From: Phycisphaeraceae bacterium
GTDB lineage: Bacteria > Planctomycetota > Phycisphaerae > Phycisphaerales > UBA1924
DNA: 64,000 bases
NCBI GenBank assembly: GCA_019636675.1
Contig: JAHBXC010000002.1
Coordinates: 496,001-560,000 of the forward strand
Direction: 5' to 3'
Shown: piece by piece, positions 1 through 7,425 of the stretch
Position numbering within the stretch: position 1 is the stretch's first letter
Layout of the letters: the number at the start of each line of letters is the position of its first letter
The notes under the pieces: model-generated
What the model was told of the DNA's origin: nothing
Databases searched by the model: none
The model's input: the letters and a program-made list of their open reading frames with translations, nothing else
Made by a program: the position numbers and the translations under genes

Positions 1-87
1 GAAGGCCCGTTGCTCAGCGAGGAGGATGTCAAGCGAGCGTCGCAGGGCGTGTGGGATGCTTCGATTTCGAGCTGATACACTCAGACG

Positions 88-594
88 ATGCACCCGGATG
101 ATCCAAGAGCCATCTTCCTTGAACCGATGCAGTTCCTGTGCGCTGAGACGGTGTTTGCATCATATGTCGAACAAGCTCGGCGTACGCAAGACATTCTGGT
201 CGTCAGTTGGTATGACGAGTGCCGCCTGAGTGTCGAGTTGCAACGAGCTGTGGAGTTCTACCACGGTATCTTTCATCTTTGTGAGCGATATCGATCATAC
301 AGCTCGTTGTTGCTGGCGCTGGCCGCGTCAACGGGTATAGGGCCACTCCGATCCGGCGCGGATGCGGAACGCGCGATTGTCGAAGCGGCATCGTTGAGCG
401 GTCGAGGGCTCTTCCTTGCCGGGGTCGAGCAACTTCAGCCGAAGCACTTCGCGGCCTTACGGGGCTTCCATCGAGAGGTTCCCTTCATGGTCTTGACCTC
501 GTCATCGTCCGAGCCCCTGGACTGGGCGAAGGATGAGTCAACGGGTGGTCACTTCAGCAGTCGAACCATCTTCCTCGACCTCAACGATCAGTAG
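88..594 (+). CDS. Hypothetical protein, possibly part of a P-loop ATPase
   Basis: This is a 168-residue soluble protein that I do not recognise. A hydrophobic strand near residues 107-113 (GLFLAGVEQL) followed by an LTSSSSE stretch near residue 137 recalls the Walker B and sensor region of TniB or ExeA-like AAA ATPases, but no Walker A loop is present. It could therefore be a fragment or an unrelated fold. A -10-like hexamer TACACT (76-81) sits six bases before the ATG and no Shine-Dalgarno is seen, which suggests leaderless translation. It lies in the left part of the mobile island, next to a decayed integrase. Confidence 0.45.
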   Translation: MHPDDPRAIFLEPMQFLCAETVFASYVEQARRTQDILVVSWYDECRLSVELQRAVEFYHGIFHLCERYRSYSSLLLALAASTGIGPLRSGADAERAIVEAASLSGRGLFLAGVEQLQPKHFAALRGFHREVPFMVLTSSSSEPLDWAKDESTGGHFSSRTIFLDLNDQ

Positions 595-908
595 CTTTTG
601 ATGCCGTGTGATCAACACACGCCACGCGAGGCCAGGAGCCCGCGTCATTTCGGGAAGATCGGAGCCAACGGGTGCGTGAGTCCCTCAGAGTGCTCCCCGA
701 ACAGCACTTGATCGTTCGTGCCGCGTCGGGGAGGAAGTCGGGGTGGGGTTTCGCGTAGATTCTGGATGTGTCCTGCTGGGAGTGCCCGAGCATGCCCTCG
801 ATCCGCCTGAGTTGATGCTCCAAGCCCACGGTGACCGTGGTAGGATGCCATGATCGGTATTTACTCGGTCCCGGTGTTGTGGTAGGACGAGTCTCCGGGG
901 GAGAACGC
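595..908. other. Gap between first ORF and RhuM gene
   Basis: This 314-base stretch holds the decayed integrase end described at 690-840. No other intact gene is visible. The last bases contain the Shine-Dalgarno-like GGGGGAGAA just before the RhuM start. Confidence 0.5.
690..840 (-). pseudogene. Decayed 3' end of a tyrosine integrase gene
   Basis: On the minus strand this stretch encodes GMLGHSQQDTSRIYAKPHPDF followed by DAARTI. It matches the C-terminal end of the intact integrase at 2027-3199 (MLGHSEQRTTEIYAKHHPDF, DAARTI), including the active-site Tyr in the IYAK motif. After DAARTI the reading frame shifts: the VLFGE tail is found in a different frame from the body. Nothing upstream of the GMLGH region looks like the rest of an integrase. 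It is therefore a truncated, frameshifted remnant. The homologous segments (about 690-840 and 2130-2290) are in the same orientation and flank the RhuM-family gene. Confidence 0.7.
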
Positions 909-2030
909 ATGGCCAAACGAACAAAACACGCTGCAACATCACCGAGCGACGAGCCGTCGGACACCGGCCTCGTCCTGTTCCAGCCCGCCGACGGGGCCGC
1001 CCTGCGGGTCCGCATCGAGGGTAAGACCGTCTGGCTGACGCAGCGGCAGCTCGCGGACCTCTTCCAGATCACGCCGCCGACGGTCAACGAGCACCTGAAA
1101 AACATCTACGCCGAGGGCGAGCTCGACCCCGGCCCAACTATTCGGAAATTCCGAATAGTTCAGGCCGAGGGCGCCCGGCAGGTCACCCGGACCGTGGACC
1201 ACTACGCCCTCGACGCCATCCTGGCGGTCGGGTACCGCGTGCGGTCCGACCGCGGCACCCAGTTCCGCCAGTGGGCGACGGCCACGCTCTCGGAGTACCT
1301 CGTCAAGGGCTTCGCCCTCGACGACGAGCGGCTGAAGGAAGGCCGGTCCCTCGGGGCCGACTACTTCGACGAGCTGCTCGCGCGCATCCGGGACATCCGG
1401 GCGTCGGAGCGCCGCTTCTACCAGAAGATCACGGACATCTACGCCACCAGCGTCGACTACGACCCCGCCGCGGGGGTCACCAAGGACTTCTACGCCACGG
1501 TCCAGAACAAGCTCCACTGGGCGATCCACGGCCGCACCGCCGCCGAGGTCATCAGGGCGCGCGCCGACGCTTCGAGGCCCAACATGGGGCTGACCACCTG
1601 GAAGAACGCGCCCGGGGGACCGATCCGCAAGCACGATGTGAGCGTGGCGAAGAACTACCTCAGCGCCGAGGAGATCGACGCGCTCAACCGCATCGTGACC
1701 ATGTACCTCGACTACGCCGAGGATCAGGCGAAGCGCCAGAGCCCGATGCGCATGGCCGACTGGGTCCGCAAGCTCGACGGATTCCTCCAGTTCAACGAGC
1801 GCAACATCCTCACCCACGCCGGCAAGGTCTCGGCCGAGATCGCCAGGGACCACGCGGAGCGCGAGTTCGCCAAGCACGAGGAGGCCCGCAGGCTGCGTGA
1901 GGCGAGCGAGCCGACCAGCGACTTCGACCGGTTCGTCGAGAAGACCAAGAAGCTCCCCGAGCCCGGCGCAACGAAGAAGGCGCCCGCGAAGCGCTCGCGC
2001 GGTAAGCCCTCGAAGGACACCGACGCCTAA
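909..2030 (+). CDS. rhuM: RhuM-family protein
   Basis: The 373-residue product has the hallmark RhuM N-terminal region: VWLTQRQLADLFQ (about residues 36-48), the TIRKFRIVQ-EG motif (about 76-87) and the VDHYALDAILAVGYRV motif (about 97-112). RhuM is named from Salmonella pathogenicity island 3 and is common on phage-like and genomic islands; its biochemical role is unsettled. I chose the ATG at 909 because GGGGGAGAA lies at the right distance upstream, rather than the GTG at 831, which would run into the integrase remnant. The C-terminus is Lys/Arg-rich. Its stop overlaps the stop of the convergent integrase by a few bases. An AT-rich palindrome interrupts the otherwise GC-ending codons. Confidence 0.85.
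   Translation: MAKRTKHAATSPSDEPSDTGLVLFQPADGAALRVRIEGKTVWLTQRQLADLFQITPPTVNEHLKNIYAEGELDPGPTIRKFRIVQAEGARQVTRTVDHYALDAILAVGYRVRSDRGTQFRQWATATLSEYLVKGFALDDERLKEGRSLGADYFDELLARIRDIRASERRFYQKITDIYATSVDYDPAAGVTKDFYATVQNKLHWAIHGRTAAEVIRARADASRPNMGLTTWKNAPGGPIRKHDVSVAKNYLSAEEIDALNRIVTMYLDYAEDQAKRQSPMRMADWVRKLDGFLQFNERNILTHAGKVSAEIARDHAEREFAKHEEARRLREASEPTSDFDRFVEKTKKLPEPGATKKAPAKRSRGKPSKDTDA
1136..1160. other. 25-bp perfect palindrome inside rhuM
   Basis: The arms AACTATTCGGAA and TTCCGAATAGTT are exact reverse complements separated by one base. The site encodes TIRKFRIV using codons such as ACT, ATT, AAA, CGA, ATA and GTT in a gene whose third positions are otherwise almost all G or C. This points to selection on the DNA itself, for instance as a protein-binding or recombination site. 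Confidence 0.6.
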
Positions 2031-3199
2031 GTCTGCATCCCTGCCGCGTCTGCGTGGATGATTGTCTCCGCGCGTGCCGCGAGCGACGGTCGCGCGGCCC
2101 CCGGGGGCAGCGTCGATCGATCGCCCACTTCCCCGAACAATGTCTCGATGGTCCGCGCCGCGTCCAGCAGGAAGTCGGGGTGGTGCTTCGCGTAGATCTC
2201 GGTCGTGCGCTGCTCGGAGTGCCCGAGCATCCCGGCGATCTGCCGGAGCGGCACGCCCGCCGCAGCCATGAGCGTCGCGCCGGTGTGGCGCAGCGTGTAC
2301 GGCGTGCAGTCCTCGATGCCCGCCCGCTCGCACGCGGCCCGGAAGGCCTTCTTGACGCTCCGCACCGGACGGCCGTCCTTCTCCAGGATGTAGCCCGCCT
2401 CCGAGTGCGCGATGGCGTCTTCAAGATACGGGCGCAGGCTCGGCGTGATGGGCACCACAGGCCGACGCTTGTTCGACTGGATCGAGCCCGGGGGCAGGAA
2501 GTCGATGCGTCCCCAGTCGAGGTCCACCTGCTCCACGCGCAGCGAGAAGATCCCGATGGGGCGCTGGAGCGTGTGCAGCGCCAGCATCACATACAGGCGC
2601 AGGTGGGGGAGATGGCACTCCGAGAGAAGCCGCCGCACCTCGTGCACGCGGAGGAACCGGTCGCGCGGCGGCGGGTTGGGAAGCATCTCGACATGAGGCA
2701 CGCTCTCGATAAGGCCCCTCTTCCACGACGAGCGCATCGCCGCCTTCACGACGCCGAGCTCGCGGTTGAAAGTCGCGTTGGACGCGGTGAACCCTTGCGA
2801 GAGCAGCGCACGCCGACGCCACTCCACATACCGGCGCTGCGCGTCGAGCCCGAAGTCAGCGACCGACTCGACCGAGTCGATCTCCATGAACTCGCTCAGG
2901 TGCTTGAGCACGGTGAGGGCCGCGGGGCGGAAGGGCCTTGGCCCCGCCGTCTTGCTCTCGACATAGTCGGCCAGGACTTCGAGGAGCGGCACGCGCTCGG
3001 CGGAGCGTTTGGTGGGCTTCAGTCGCTCCCGGGCGTACTCGACCAGGAAGCGCTTCGCCCCGTCAAGATCGCGTGTGCGCGTGCTCTCGCGCACTGCGCG
3101 GCGGGATCGGGCGGGCCGCCAGTAGATGAAGTAGTTGGGGGAGTCGGGTCGCGTGACGAGCGTGAAGCCCTCGTACTCCCACACCGGTTCATAGAACAT
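2027..3199 (-). CDS. Tyrosine recombinase/integrase
   Basis: This 390-residue phage-type integrase has an N-terminal SAM-like core-binding domain (about residues 65-170) and a C-terminal catalytic domain. Catalytic boxes are visible: HTLQRPIGIFSL (box I Arg), TPYTLRHTGAT (Arg, with Tyr where His is usual), LGHSEQRTTEIYAKHHPDF (box II His and the nucleophilic Tyr). The start is supported by GGAGGCGACGAAGG directly before the ATG. It lies downstream of an XRE repressor and an overlapping excisionase-like ORF, forming a compact integration module separate from the tmRNA-adjacent integrase. Confidence 0.9.
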   Translation of the reverse strand: MFYEPVWEYEGFTLVTRPDSPNYFIYWRPARSRRAVRESTRTRDLDGAKRFLVEYARERLKPTKRSAERVPLLEVLADYVESKTAGPRPFRPAALTVLKHLSEFMEIDSVESVADFGLDAQRRYVEWRRRALLSQGFTASNATFNRELGVVKAAMRSSWKRGLIESVPHVEMLPNPPPRDRFLRVHEVRRLLSECHLPHLRLYVMLALHTLQRPIGIFSLRVEQVDLDWGRIDFLPPGSIQSNKRRPVVPITPSLRPYLEDAIAHSEAGYILEKDGRPVRSVKKAFRAACERAGIEDCTPYTLRHTGATLMAAAGVPLRQIAGMLGHSEQRTTEIYAKHHPDFLLDAARTIETLFGEVGDRSTLPPGAARPSLAARAETIIHADAAGMQT

Positions 3200-3381
3200 C
3201 CTTCGTCGCCTCCTTGGCGTATCTGGTTGTCGAGGTAGTGGCGGAGCTGCTCCGCCGTGTGGAAGACGCGCCGCCCCAGCCGCACGCAGCCGAGACGGCC
3301 GGCGACGCGTTCGCGGTGCAGCGTGTTGCGGTGCACCCGCAGCGCCCGCGCGGCTTCCGCGGTGGTCAGCAGCCGCGGCAG
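3019..3381 (-). CDS. Excisionase-like HTH ORF overlapping integrase
   Basis: The frame encodes LLTTAEAARALRVHRNTLHR and then GCVRLGRRVFHTAEQL, a typical MerR/AlpA-like winged HTH used by excisionases and DNA-binding subunits. No ATG, GTG or TTG precedes the domain closely; CTG codons at 3381 and 3372 overlap the end of the upstream XRE gene, so coupled re-initiation on CTG or frameshifting from the XRE gene is possible. The open frame runs about 180 bases into the integrase in another frame; the functional part probably ends near the integrase start. Exact ends are uncertain. Confidence 0.5.
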   Translation of the reverse strand: MPRLLTTAEAARALRVHRNTLHRERVAGRLGCVRLGRRVFHTAEQLRHYLDNQIRQGGDEGCSMNRCGSTRASRSSRDPTPPTTSSTGGPPDPAAQCARARAHAILTGRSASWSSTPGSD

Positions 3382-3629
3382 CCCGGCAAGAGAGCGCTCA
3401 CGCTCACCCCCACGGCCTCGCAGAGCAGCAGGGCTCTCGAAAGTGGGAGCGGGATCGTCCCGTCCTCGTGGTCGGCCAGCTCCTCGATGGGCAGCCCCGC
3501 CTTCGACGCGAGCTCCTCCAGCGAGAGCATCGACCGGCGCCGGAGCGCCCGCAGGCGCTCCCCGATCTCGTGGTCCATGCGCTGCTCTGTCTTGAGCCCG
3601 TGCAGGCGGTGCGTGAGCGGTGGTCCCAT
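3366..3629 (-). CDS. Small XRE-family repressor
   Basis: This 87-residue protein has a Cro/C1-type HTH: IGERLRALRRRSMLSLEELA, then KAGLPIEELADHEDG and a final helix LLLCEAVGVSVSAL. The start at 3629 is preceded by a strong GAGGAGGAC Shine-Dalgarno; a longer ATG at 3653 lacks one. It likely represses the integrase/excisionase genes that follow and overlap it, in the manner of phage lysogeny regulators (inference from position). Confidence 0.7.
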   Translation of the reverse strand: MGPPLTHRLHGLKTEQRMDHEIGERLRALRRRSMLSLEELASKAGLPIEELADHEDGTIPLPLSRALLLCEAVGVSVSALLPGCRGC

Positions 3630-3758
3630 GCGCGTCGTCCTCCTCGGCTCCATGACGCGCGCGCACAGGGCACGAAGTCAACCCGCGACCGGCGACCGGC
3701 CCCCACGTTGCACGGGTGCCGTGGCGCGGAATCCGCGCGCCCCGGGTACTCTCGCCGC

Positions 3759-4310
3759 TCACCAGATCGGCTCCACACCGGGGTAGGGGATGGGCTTCTC
3801 CCCCCGCGCCTTGAGGAGTTCATTGGCGGCGGCCATCACGCGCTTGGTGTCGGCGATGCGCCCGTCGAGGAGGAACCCGCCGCGCTTGGCGTGACGTACG
3901 CGGGGGCCGAGGAGATCGATCGCGCGCTGGAGCGGCGGCGAGGGCCAGACATCGTGCGGGTCGGCAGGCGTCGCGCGTCGAGAGGGTTTGTTGTCGTTGG
4001 CGGGCCGACGCGGCTTCGGTCGGGCTTCGAGGACCGACCACGGGTAGATCGTCTGCTCGCGCCCGTGGCGGTCGATGACCACGCGGACGCACCTTGGAGG
4101 GTCGGGGTCGAGGAAGTCGGCGAGCGTGACGGCCCCGCCGGTGAGATCCTCGATGCGGTGCATGAGTTCGGGAGACGGCAGGCGCTCCCCGTTGACATAT
4201 CGCAGCACGGTGCTGCGGCTTTTCACGCCCAGCATCGTTCGGAGCTGCTGGGGCGTGATCGAGTGCTTCTGCATGAAGTCGGCAAGTTTCATGAGGGTCG
4301 TGTACCGCAT
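3759..4310 (-). CDS. HTH transcriptional regulator, phage-like
   Basis: The 183-residue product begins with an HTH of the Cro/YdaS kind (MKLADFMQKHSITPQQLRTM, then SRSTVLRYVNGERLPSPELM) and continues with a basic, low-complexity linker and an alpha-helical tail. Starts at 4310 (MRYTTL) and 4292 (MKLADF) are both possible; neither has a clear Shine-Dalgarno. It is divergent from the ImmA-like protease at 4381, with a 15-bp palindrome between them. That resembles ImmR/ImmA control pairs of integrative elements, where the protease cleaves the repressor. Confidence 0.65.
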   Translation of the reverse strand: MRYTTLMKLADFMQKHSITPQQLRTMLGVKSRSTVLRYVNGERLPSPELMHRIEDLTGGAVTLADFLDPDPPRCVRVVIDRHGREQTIYPWSVLEARPKPRRPANDNKPSRRATPADPHDVWPSPPLQRAIDLLGPRVRHAKRGGFLLDGRIADTKRVMAAANELLKARGEKPIPYPGVEPIW

Positions 4311-4335
4311 CCAAAAACCCGCCGGAACCCTGTCC

Positions 4336-4363
4336 CCGCAACGGTTGCGGCGATCGGTACAGT
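4336..4363 (+). promoter_or_regulatory. Divergent operator/promoter of HTH-ImmA pair
   Basis: The palindrome CCGCAACGGTTGCGG (4336-4350) lies midway between the divergent regulator and protease genes, followed by a -10-like TACAGT (4358-4363) pointing at the protease gene. It is a likely binding site for the HTH protein encoded alongside. Confidence 0.45.
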
Positions 4364-4380
4364 GGTGTGGAGGCACGCCG

Positions 4381-5139
4381 ATGACCCATGCGGGAGCGTC
4401 CATCCCGACCATGCGATTGTCCGTCCGCGCCGCCGACGCGAGGGTCGAGCTCGCGGCGCAGTCGGTGATCCGCACCTGCGTCGAGCGGCTGGGGCTGTCC
4501 GAGGTCCCGCTGCCGATCCCGATCGACGACTGGATCGAGCGGCCGCTGGGCTACCGCTTCAGCGTCGCGGGCGAGGAGGAAATGGGCGCGGGCGTGCTGG
4601 GAATCGCGCGGCGCTCCGAGCACGAGATCCTCGTGAGCGAAACGCTGCTCGGCAACGAGGGCCGGTACCGGTTCACCTGCGCCCACGAGCTCGGGCACAT
4701 GACGCTCCATGCTTCCAGAGGCTTTGAGCGCGATCAGTACCGCGATGAGGTGATGCCGCACCCGGCGGGCGCGCCCGAAGTGGAGCGTGAGGCCGACCGG
4801 TTCGCCGCCGCGATGCTCATGCCGATCGACCTGCTCCCGGCCGCGTTCGCGAGGATCGCTCTGGAGAAGCGGCTGCATGCTTCGTGCTTCGACCTGCTCC
4901 GCGGCGACGACGTGCGGGCCGTCTGGCTGTGGCGTCGGTGCTTCATCCCAGCGCTCGCCGAGCGGTTCGCGGTCTCCACCCAGGCGATGGTCTACCGGTG
5001 CCGCGAGGTCCGGCTCCCGGGGCAGAAGCGGCTGCTCAAGCCCTCGCTGATACCGCTACTCGTTGCGCCCGAGGAAGCGATCGCACAACTAGACCTCGAC
5101 GCGGTCGTTGTGCGTGAGGGCGTGCCGATCTTGAACTGA
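4381..5139 (+). CDS. ImmA/IrrE family metallopeptidase
   Basis: The 252-residue protein contains CAHELGHMTLH (about residues 100-110), the HExxH zinc site of ImmA/IrrE (COG2856) peptidases, and the downstream EREADRFAAAMLMP motif supplying the third metal ligand. In this family the enzyme typically cleaves a partner HTH repressor to induce a mobile element or a stress response. GGAGG lies about 9 bases before the ATG at 4381. It is divergent from an HTH gene, its likely substrate. Its 3' end overlaps the convergent membrane-protein gene by about 50 bases. Confidence 0.85.
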   Translation: MTHAGASIPTMRLSVRAADARVELAAQSVIRTCVERLGLSEVPLPIPIDDWIERPLGYRFSVAGEEEMGAGVLGIARRSEHEILVSETLLGNEGRYRFTCAHELGHMTLHASRGFERDQYRDEVMPHPAGAPEVEREADRFAAAMLMPIDLLPAAFARIALEKRLHASCFDLLRGDDVRAVWLWRRCFIPALAERFAVSTQAMVYRCREVRLPGQKRLLKPSLIPLLVAPEEAIAQLDLDAVVVREGVPILN

Positions 5140-5412
5140 CGCTTTCAGGCTGTGCCCTTCGACTGTCGCACTTGAAGAGTGGGACAGGCTCCGTTTCCGA
5201 ATGAGCAAGGAGTGAATGGCAACCAGCAGCCAGACCATGTTCAGTACAGCGGGAGGCCACGCTTTGGAATAAATGCAGTAGGCCGCAATCAGCAGAGCGC
5301 CGATTGCATTTATGACAAAATAAGCAGCGCTCCGAATTCGCTGCTGAAAGGCGAAGGACAGCAGCAGCAGCGACATCCCGGTCCAGCCCATGATTGAGAC
5401 GAACAAATTCAC
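5089..5412 (-). CDS. Small three-helix membrane protein
   Basis: The 107-residue product has three predicted membrane helices (about residues 3-22, 29-48 and 51-70) and a soluble, charged tail. It resembles small membrane proteins of the CBU_0592 type, but I am not certain of the family. Its ATG overlaps the stop of the upstream 346-residue gene (ATGA, 5409-5412), so the two are translationally coupled. A soluble protein followed by a coupled small membrane protein inside a mobile island is a layout seen in several phage-defence systems; that role is inference only. Confidence 0.6.
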   Translation of the reverse strand: MNLFVSIMGWTGMSLLLLSFAFQQRIRSAAYFVINAIGALLIAAYCIYSKAWPPAVLNMVWLLVAIHSLLIRKRSLSHSSSATVEGHSLKASVQDRHALTHNDRVEV

Positions 5413-6449
5413 TGCCCAATTCCTCGATAGAAATCTCGAATCTCGCTCGAGGTGATGCGCTCTCTGCTGGTCCGCATAAGCCCCTTAAGCAGGTCCTCGG
5501 ACACATCGTAATCGATCAGTGTCCATCGCTGATCTTGAAGCTTAAAGGGGCGAGATTGATGTATGTAGTCGGTGTCAAGGATCTCTTTGCGGATGACTCG
5601 TTTGCGGTCTTTGTCGGCAAATGTTACATACACGATTTTCTCGTTGAGCCCAAGCCAGGGGGTCTTCAGCCAATAAAACCTGACGCCCTTGCGTCGTTCG
5701 CCGCCTTCTAAAGCGTCAGGATTAGAGATCAGTTGGAACCTATGGCTGCTCTCAAGGTCGAAGTGGCCATACTCGTCGAGGTCCATCCTGGCGGCTTCGC
5801 CAAGCATTGCATTGAGAACGAGCCTTGCGTGCATTGTGGCGTTCTTCAGCCAGTTGAATGTGTCGTCGACAGCTTTCTTGCGCTCGTCGAGTTCTTTCTG
5901 CAAGGCTCTATTATCGCCGGCGTCATTGGCCTCTTGGCGCTTGCCTTCTTCAATCGAATTGAGGAAAGCTTGGGCTGGAGAATCGTGGAGGAGGTAGTAG
6001 TTGAACTCAACGCCGCGCGCTGCCGCTGAGATAATGGCTCTTCGAATTCGTGAGGCGTCACGCTCAAGCGGTGGGATGCAGGTTGCTAGAGAATGAATGT
6101 CTCCGTCTTGTAGCTGATCCAGCTCGGCGACGACATAGTCCATGTATGCGTCACCGCTGAGCTTTCTCGCCCGCGGAAAGTGGTCGACTAGCTCTCGAAG
6201 CCCCTTCAGTGTCGTTACCACTCTGTCGTTCAAGAACGAGATCGCCGACTGTTCTGCATCTCGACGGGGGTTCGTCGCCTCGGCAATCAGGCGATGGAGG
6301 TGGCCCGCTGTCATTCCCATCGCGGCGGCCAGCAAGTCGACGTCGATCCCCTCATCTCGAAACCACCTGATGTGGGTAGCAACGGCTTCGCGACGTTCGT
6401 CAGCCGTTAGGGCAAGCTTGTTCCGGCTGGGGTTTCTCTTGGCGGTCAT
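5409..6449 (-). CDS. Uncharacterised 346-residue island protein
   Basis: I do not recognise this soluble protein. The N-terminus (about residues 15-60) could be an HTH-like helical segment (LLAAAMGMTAGHLHRLI). The middle has a charged helical or coiled-coil stretch (about 170-205), and the C-terminal third is beta-rich with WLKTPWLGLNEKIVYVTF. The start is well supported: AAGGAGAGG lies just before the ATG. An 11-bp palindrome, TTATCGGATAA (6464-6474), lies about 15 bases upstream and may be an operator. GC content is visibly lower than in the core genes, which fits recent acquisition. It is coupled to the small membrane protein downstream. Confidence 0.6.
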   Translation of the reverse strand: MTAKRNPSRNKLALTADERREAVATHIRWFRDEGIDVDLLAAAMGMTAGHLHRLIAEATNPRRDAEQSAISFLNDRVVTTLKGLRELVDHFPRARKLSGDAYMDYVVAELDQLQDGDIHSLATCIPPLERDASRIRRAIISAAARGVEFNYYLLHDSPAQAFLNSIEEGKRQEANDAGDNRALQKELDERKKAVDDTFNWLKNATMHARLVLNAMLGEAARMDLDEYGHFDLESSHRFQLISNPDALEGGERRKGVRFYWLKTPWLGLNEKIVYVTFADKDRKRVIRKEILDTDYIHQSRPFKLQDQRWTLIDYDVSEDLLKGLMRTSRERITSSEIRDFYRGIGQ

Positions 6450-6463
6450 TCGGATGCCTCTCC

Positions 6464-6474
6464 TTATCGGATAA
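6464..6474. promoter_or_regulatory. Palindrome upstream of the 346-residue gene
   Basis: TTATCGGATAA overlaps the Shine-Dalgarno/leader region on the minus strand. It is a short symmetric site that could bind a repressor. The 140 bases further upstream hold no gene. Confidence 0.3.
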
Positions 6475-6622
6475 CCCTATACCCACGATCAGGTAAAATC
6501 ATAAAAAGATCCGCGCGCATCGAACGGGCGGCGGTACCATGAGCACAGGCTAGGTGCGAAGAGCGAACGAGGCGACTAGATCCGCAACCGGGATTCGGTC
6601 CGGGTCGTACCAGAACTAGTGA

Positions 6623-6928
6623 TCAGCGCTGGCGCTGGGCGGCTCGGAGGGCCCCAGGATTGAGCAGGGACGCGATGCTGTCCTGTTGCGTGTGCATCGC
6701 GAGCAAAACAAAGAGAAGTCCTCGCAGGGCTCGTTCGGGGGTTCGGCCGCTGGCGGTGGCCCCCACATTCGGGTCTGCAGGCATGACCGAGTACCGTTCG
6801 CCGGAGTCTGACAGTAGTAGCGGCGTTCGCTCTAAGTCCGCAATCCACTGAGTATGTGCGGGGCCCACAGCTTGGGCGAATTCGTTGCGGACTTTGATGA
6901 AGTCGGAAAGGAAGATCGTTCTTGACAT
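6623..6928 (-). CDS. Hypothetical island protein
   Basis: A 101-residue protein of unknown function. The start at 6928 (MSRTIFLSDF) is preceded by AGGAACT, a weak Shine-Dalgarno. The sequence is mixed helical with no membrane helix or recognisable motif. It is divergent from the gene at 7037, and the roughly 110-base spacer contains short palindromes (ATGCAT at 6968-6973, GCATATGC at 6982-6989) that could control both. Coding is likely but not proven. Confidence 0.45.
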   Translation of the reverse strand: MSRTIFLSDFIKVRNEFAQAVGPAHTQWIADLERTPLLLSDSGERYSVMPADPNVGATASGRTPERALRGLLFVLLAMHTQQDSIASLLNPGALRAAQRQR

Positions 6929-7036
6929 AGTTCCTGAAGAGAAGGTAGTGGACTGTTGTTGCGAATTATGCATCTTGCATCGCATATGCAGATCCAATTG
7001 TCAAGGCTGGAAACGGCCAGAAGGGGCGGTGATCGA

Positions 7037-7369
7037 ATGAGCGCGTTTGCCTCTGGTCCCAATATGTCGACGCCGTTGGCGGATGTCCAAATGGTCGCCC
7101 GGTTTGACGATCAGACACTTTTGCGAGGCGTTGACCTCGCTCGTTATCCCGTCGAGCTCATCGTCGGTGAACTTGTTCGGTGTGGCATCACGTTCAAGTT
7201 CAGCTGTCTTGATGGCGTCTGGAACCTTAACCTCTACGGGATGAACAGCTTCGTCATTGGACACCGGGGCGAGGTCGACAATTCTCTGCCGCATCGAGGA
7301 GTCTTCCTCGAGCCTCAGGAGTTCGCGAGGCTTCAGAACGCCGTCCATATCTACGGGCTCGCGCGTTAG
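7037..7369 (+). CDS. Hypothetical island protein
   Basis: A 110-residue protein of unknown function with alternating beta-strand character (FKFSCLDGVWNLNLYG, FVIGHRGEV). The ATG at 7037 follows a purine-rich GGGGCGGTGATCGA. It is shorter than the longest open frame, which starts at 6956 within the divergent promoter region. No membrane segment or motif is seen. It is paired back to back with the gene at 6623-6928 within the lower-GC cargo zone. Confidence 0.45.
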   Translation: MSAFASGPNMSTPLADVQMVARFDDQTLLRGVDLARYPVELIVGELVRCGITFKFSCLDGVWNLNLYGMNSFVIGHRGEVDNSLPHRGVFLEPQEFARLQNAVHIYGLAR

Positions 7370-7382
7370 GCGGTTTCGATAC

Positions 7383-7410
7383 TTGACTCAGGAAGATGGC
7401 ATGTTAGCAT
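7383..7410 (+). promoter_or_regulatory. Promoter and operator half before XRE gene
   Basis: TTGACT (7383-7388) and TAGCAT (7405-7410) are spaced 16 bases, a good sigma70-type promoter. TGTTAGCAT (7402-7410) covers the -10 and its exact inverse ATGCTAACA occurs at 7924-7932 after the XRE gene, suggesting paired repressor sites. Confidence 0.5.
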
Positions 7411-7425
7411 AAAAGCGTACAGGCG

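Noticed and set aside
26-229. Small ORF overlapping the first gene
   Set aside because: Basic low-complexity sequence in another frame of the 88-594 gene, with no start signal.
831-908. Longer N-terminus for RhuM from GTG at 831
   Set aside because: It overlaps the integrase remnant, and the Shine-Dalgarno is before 909.
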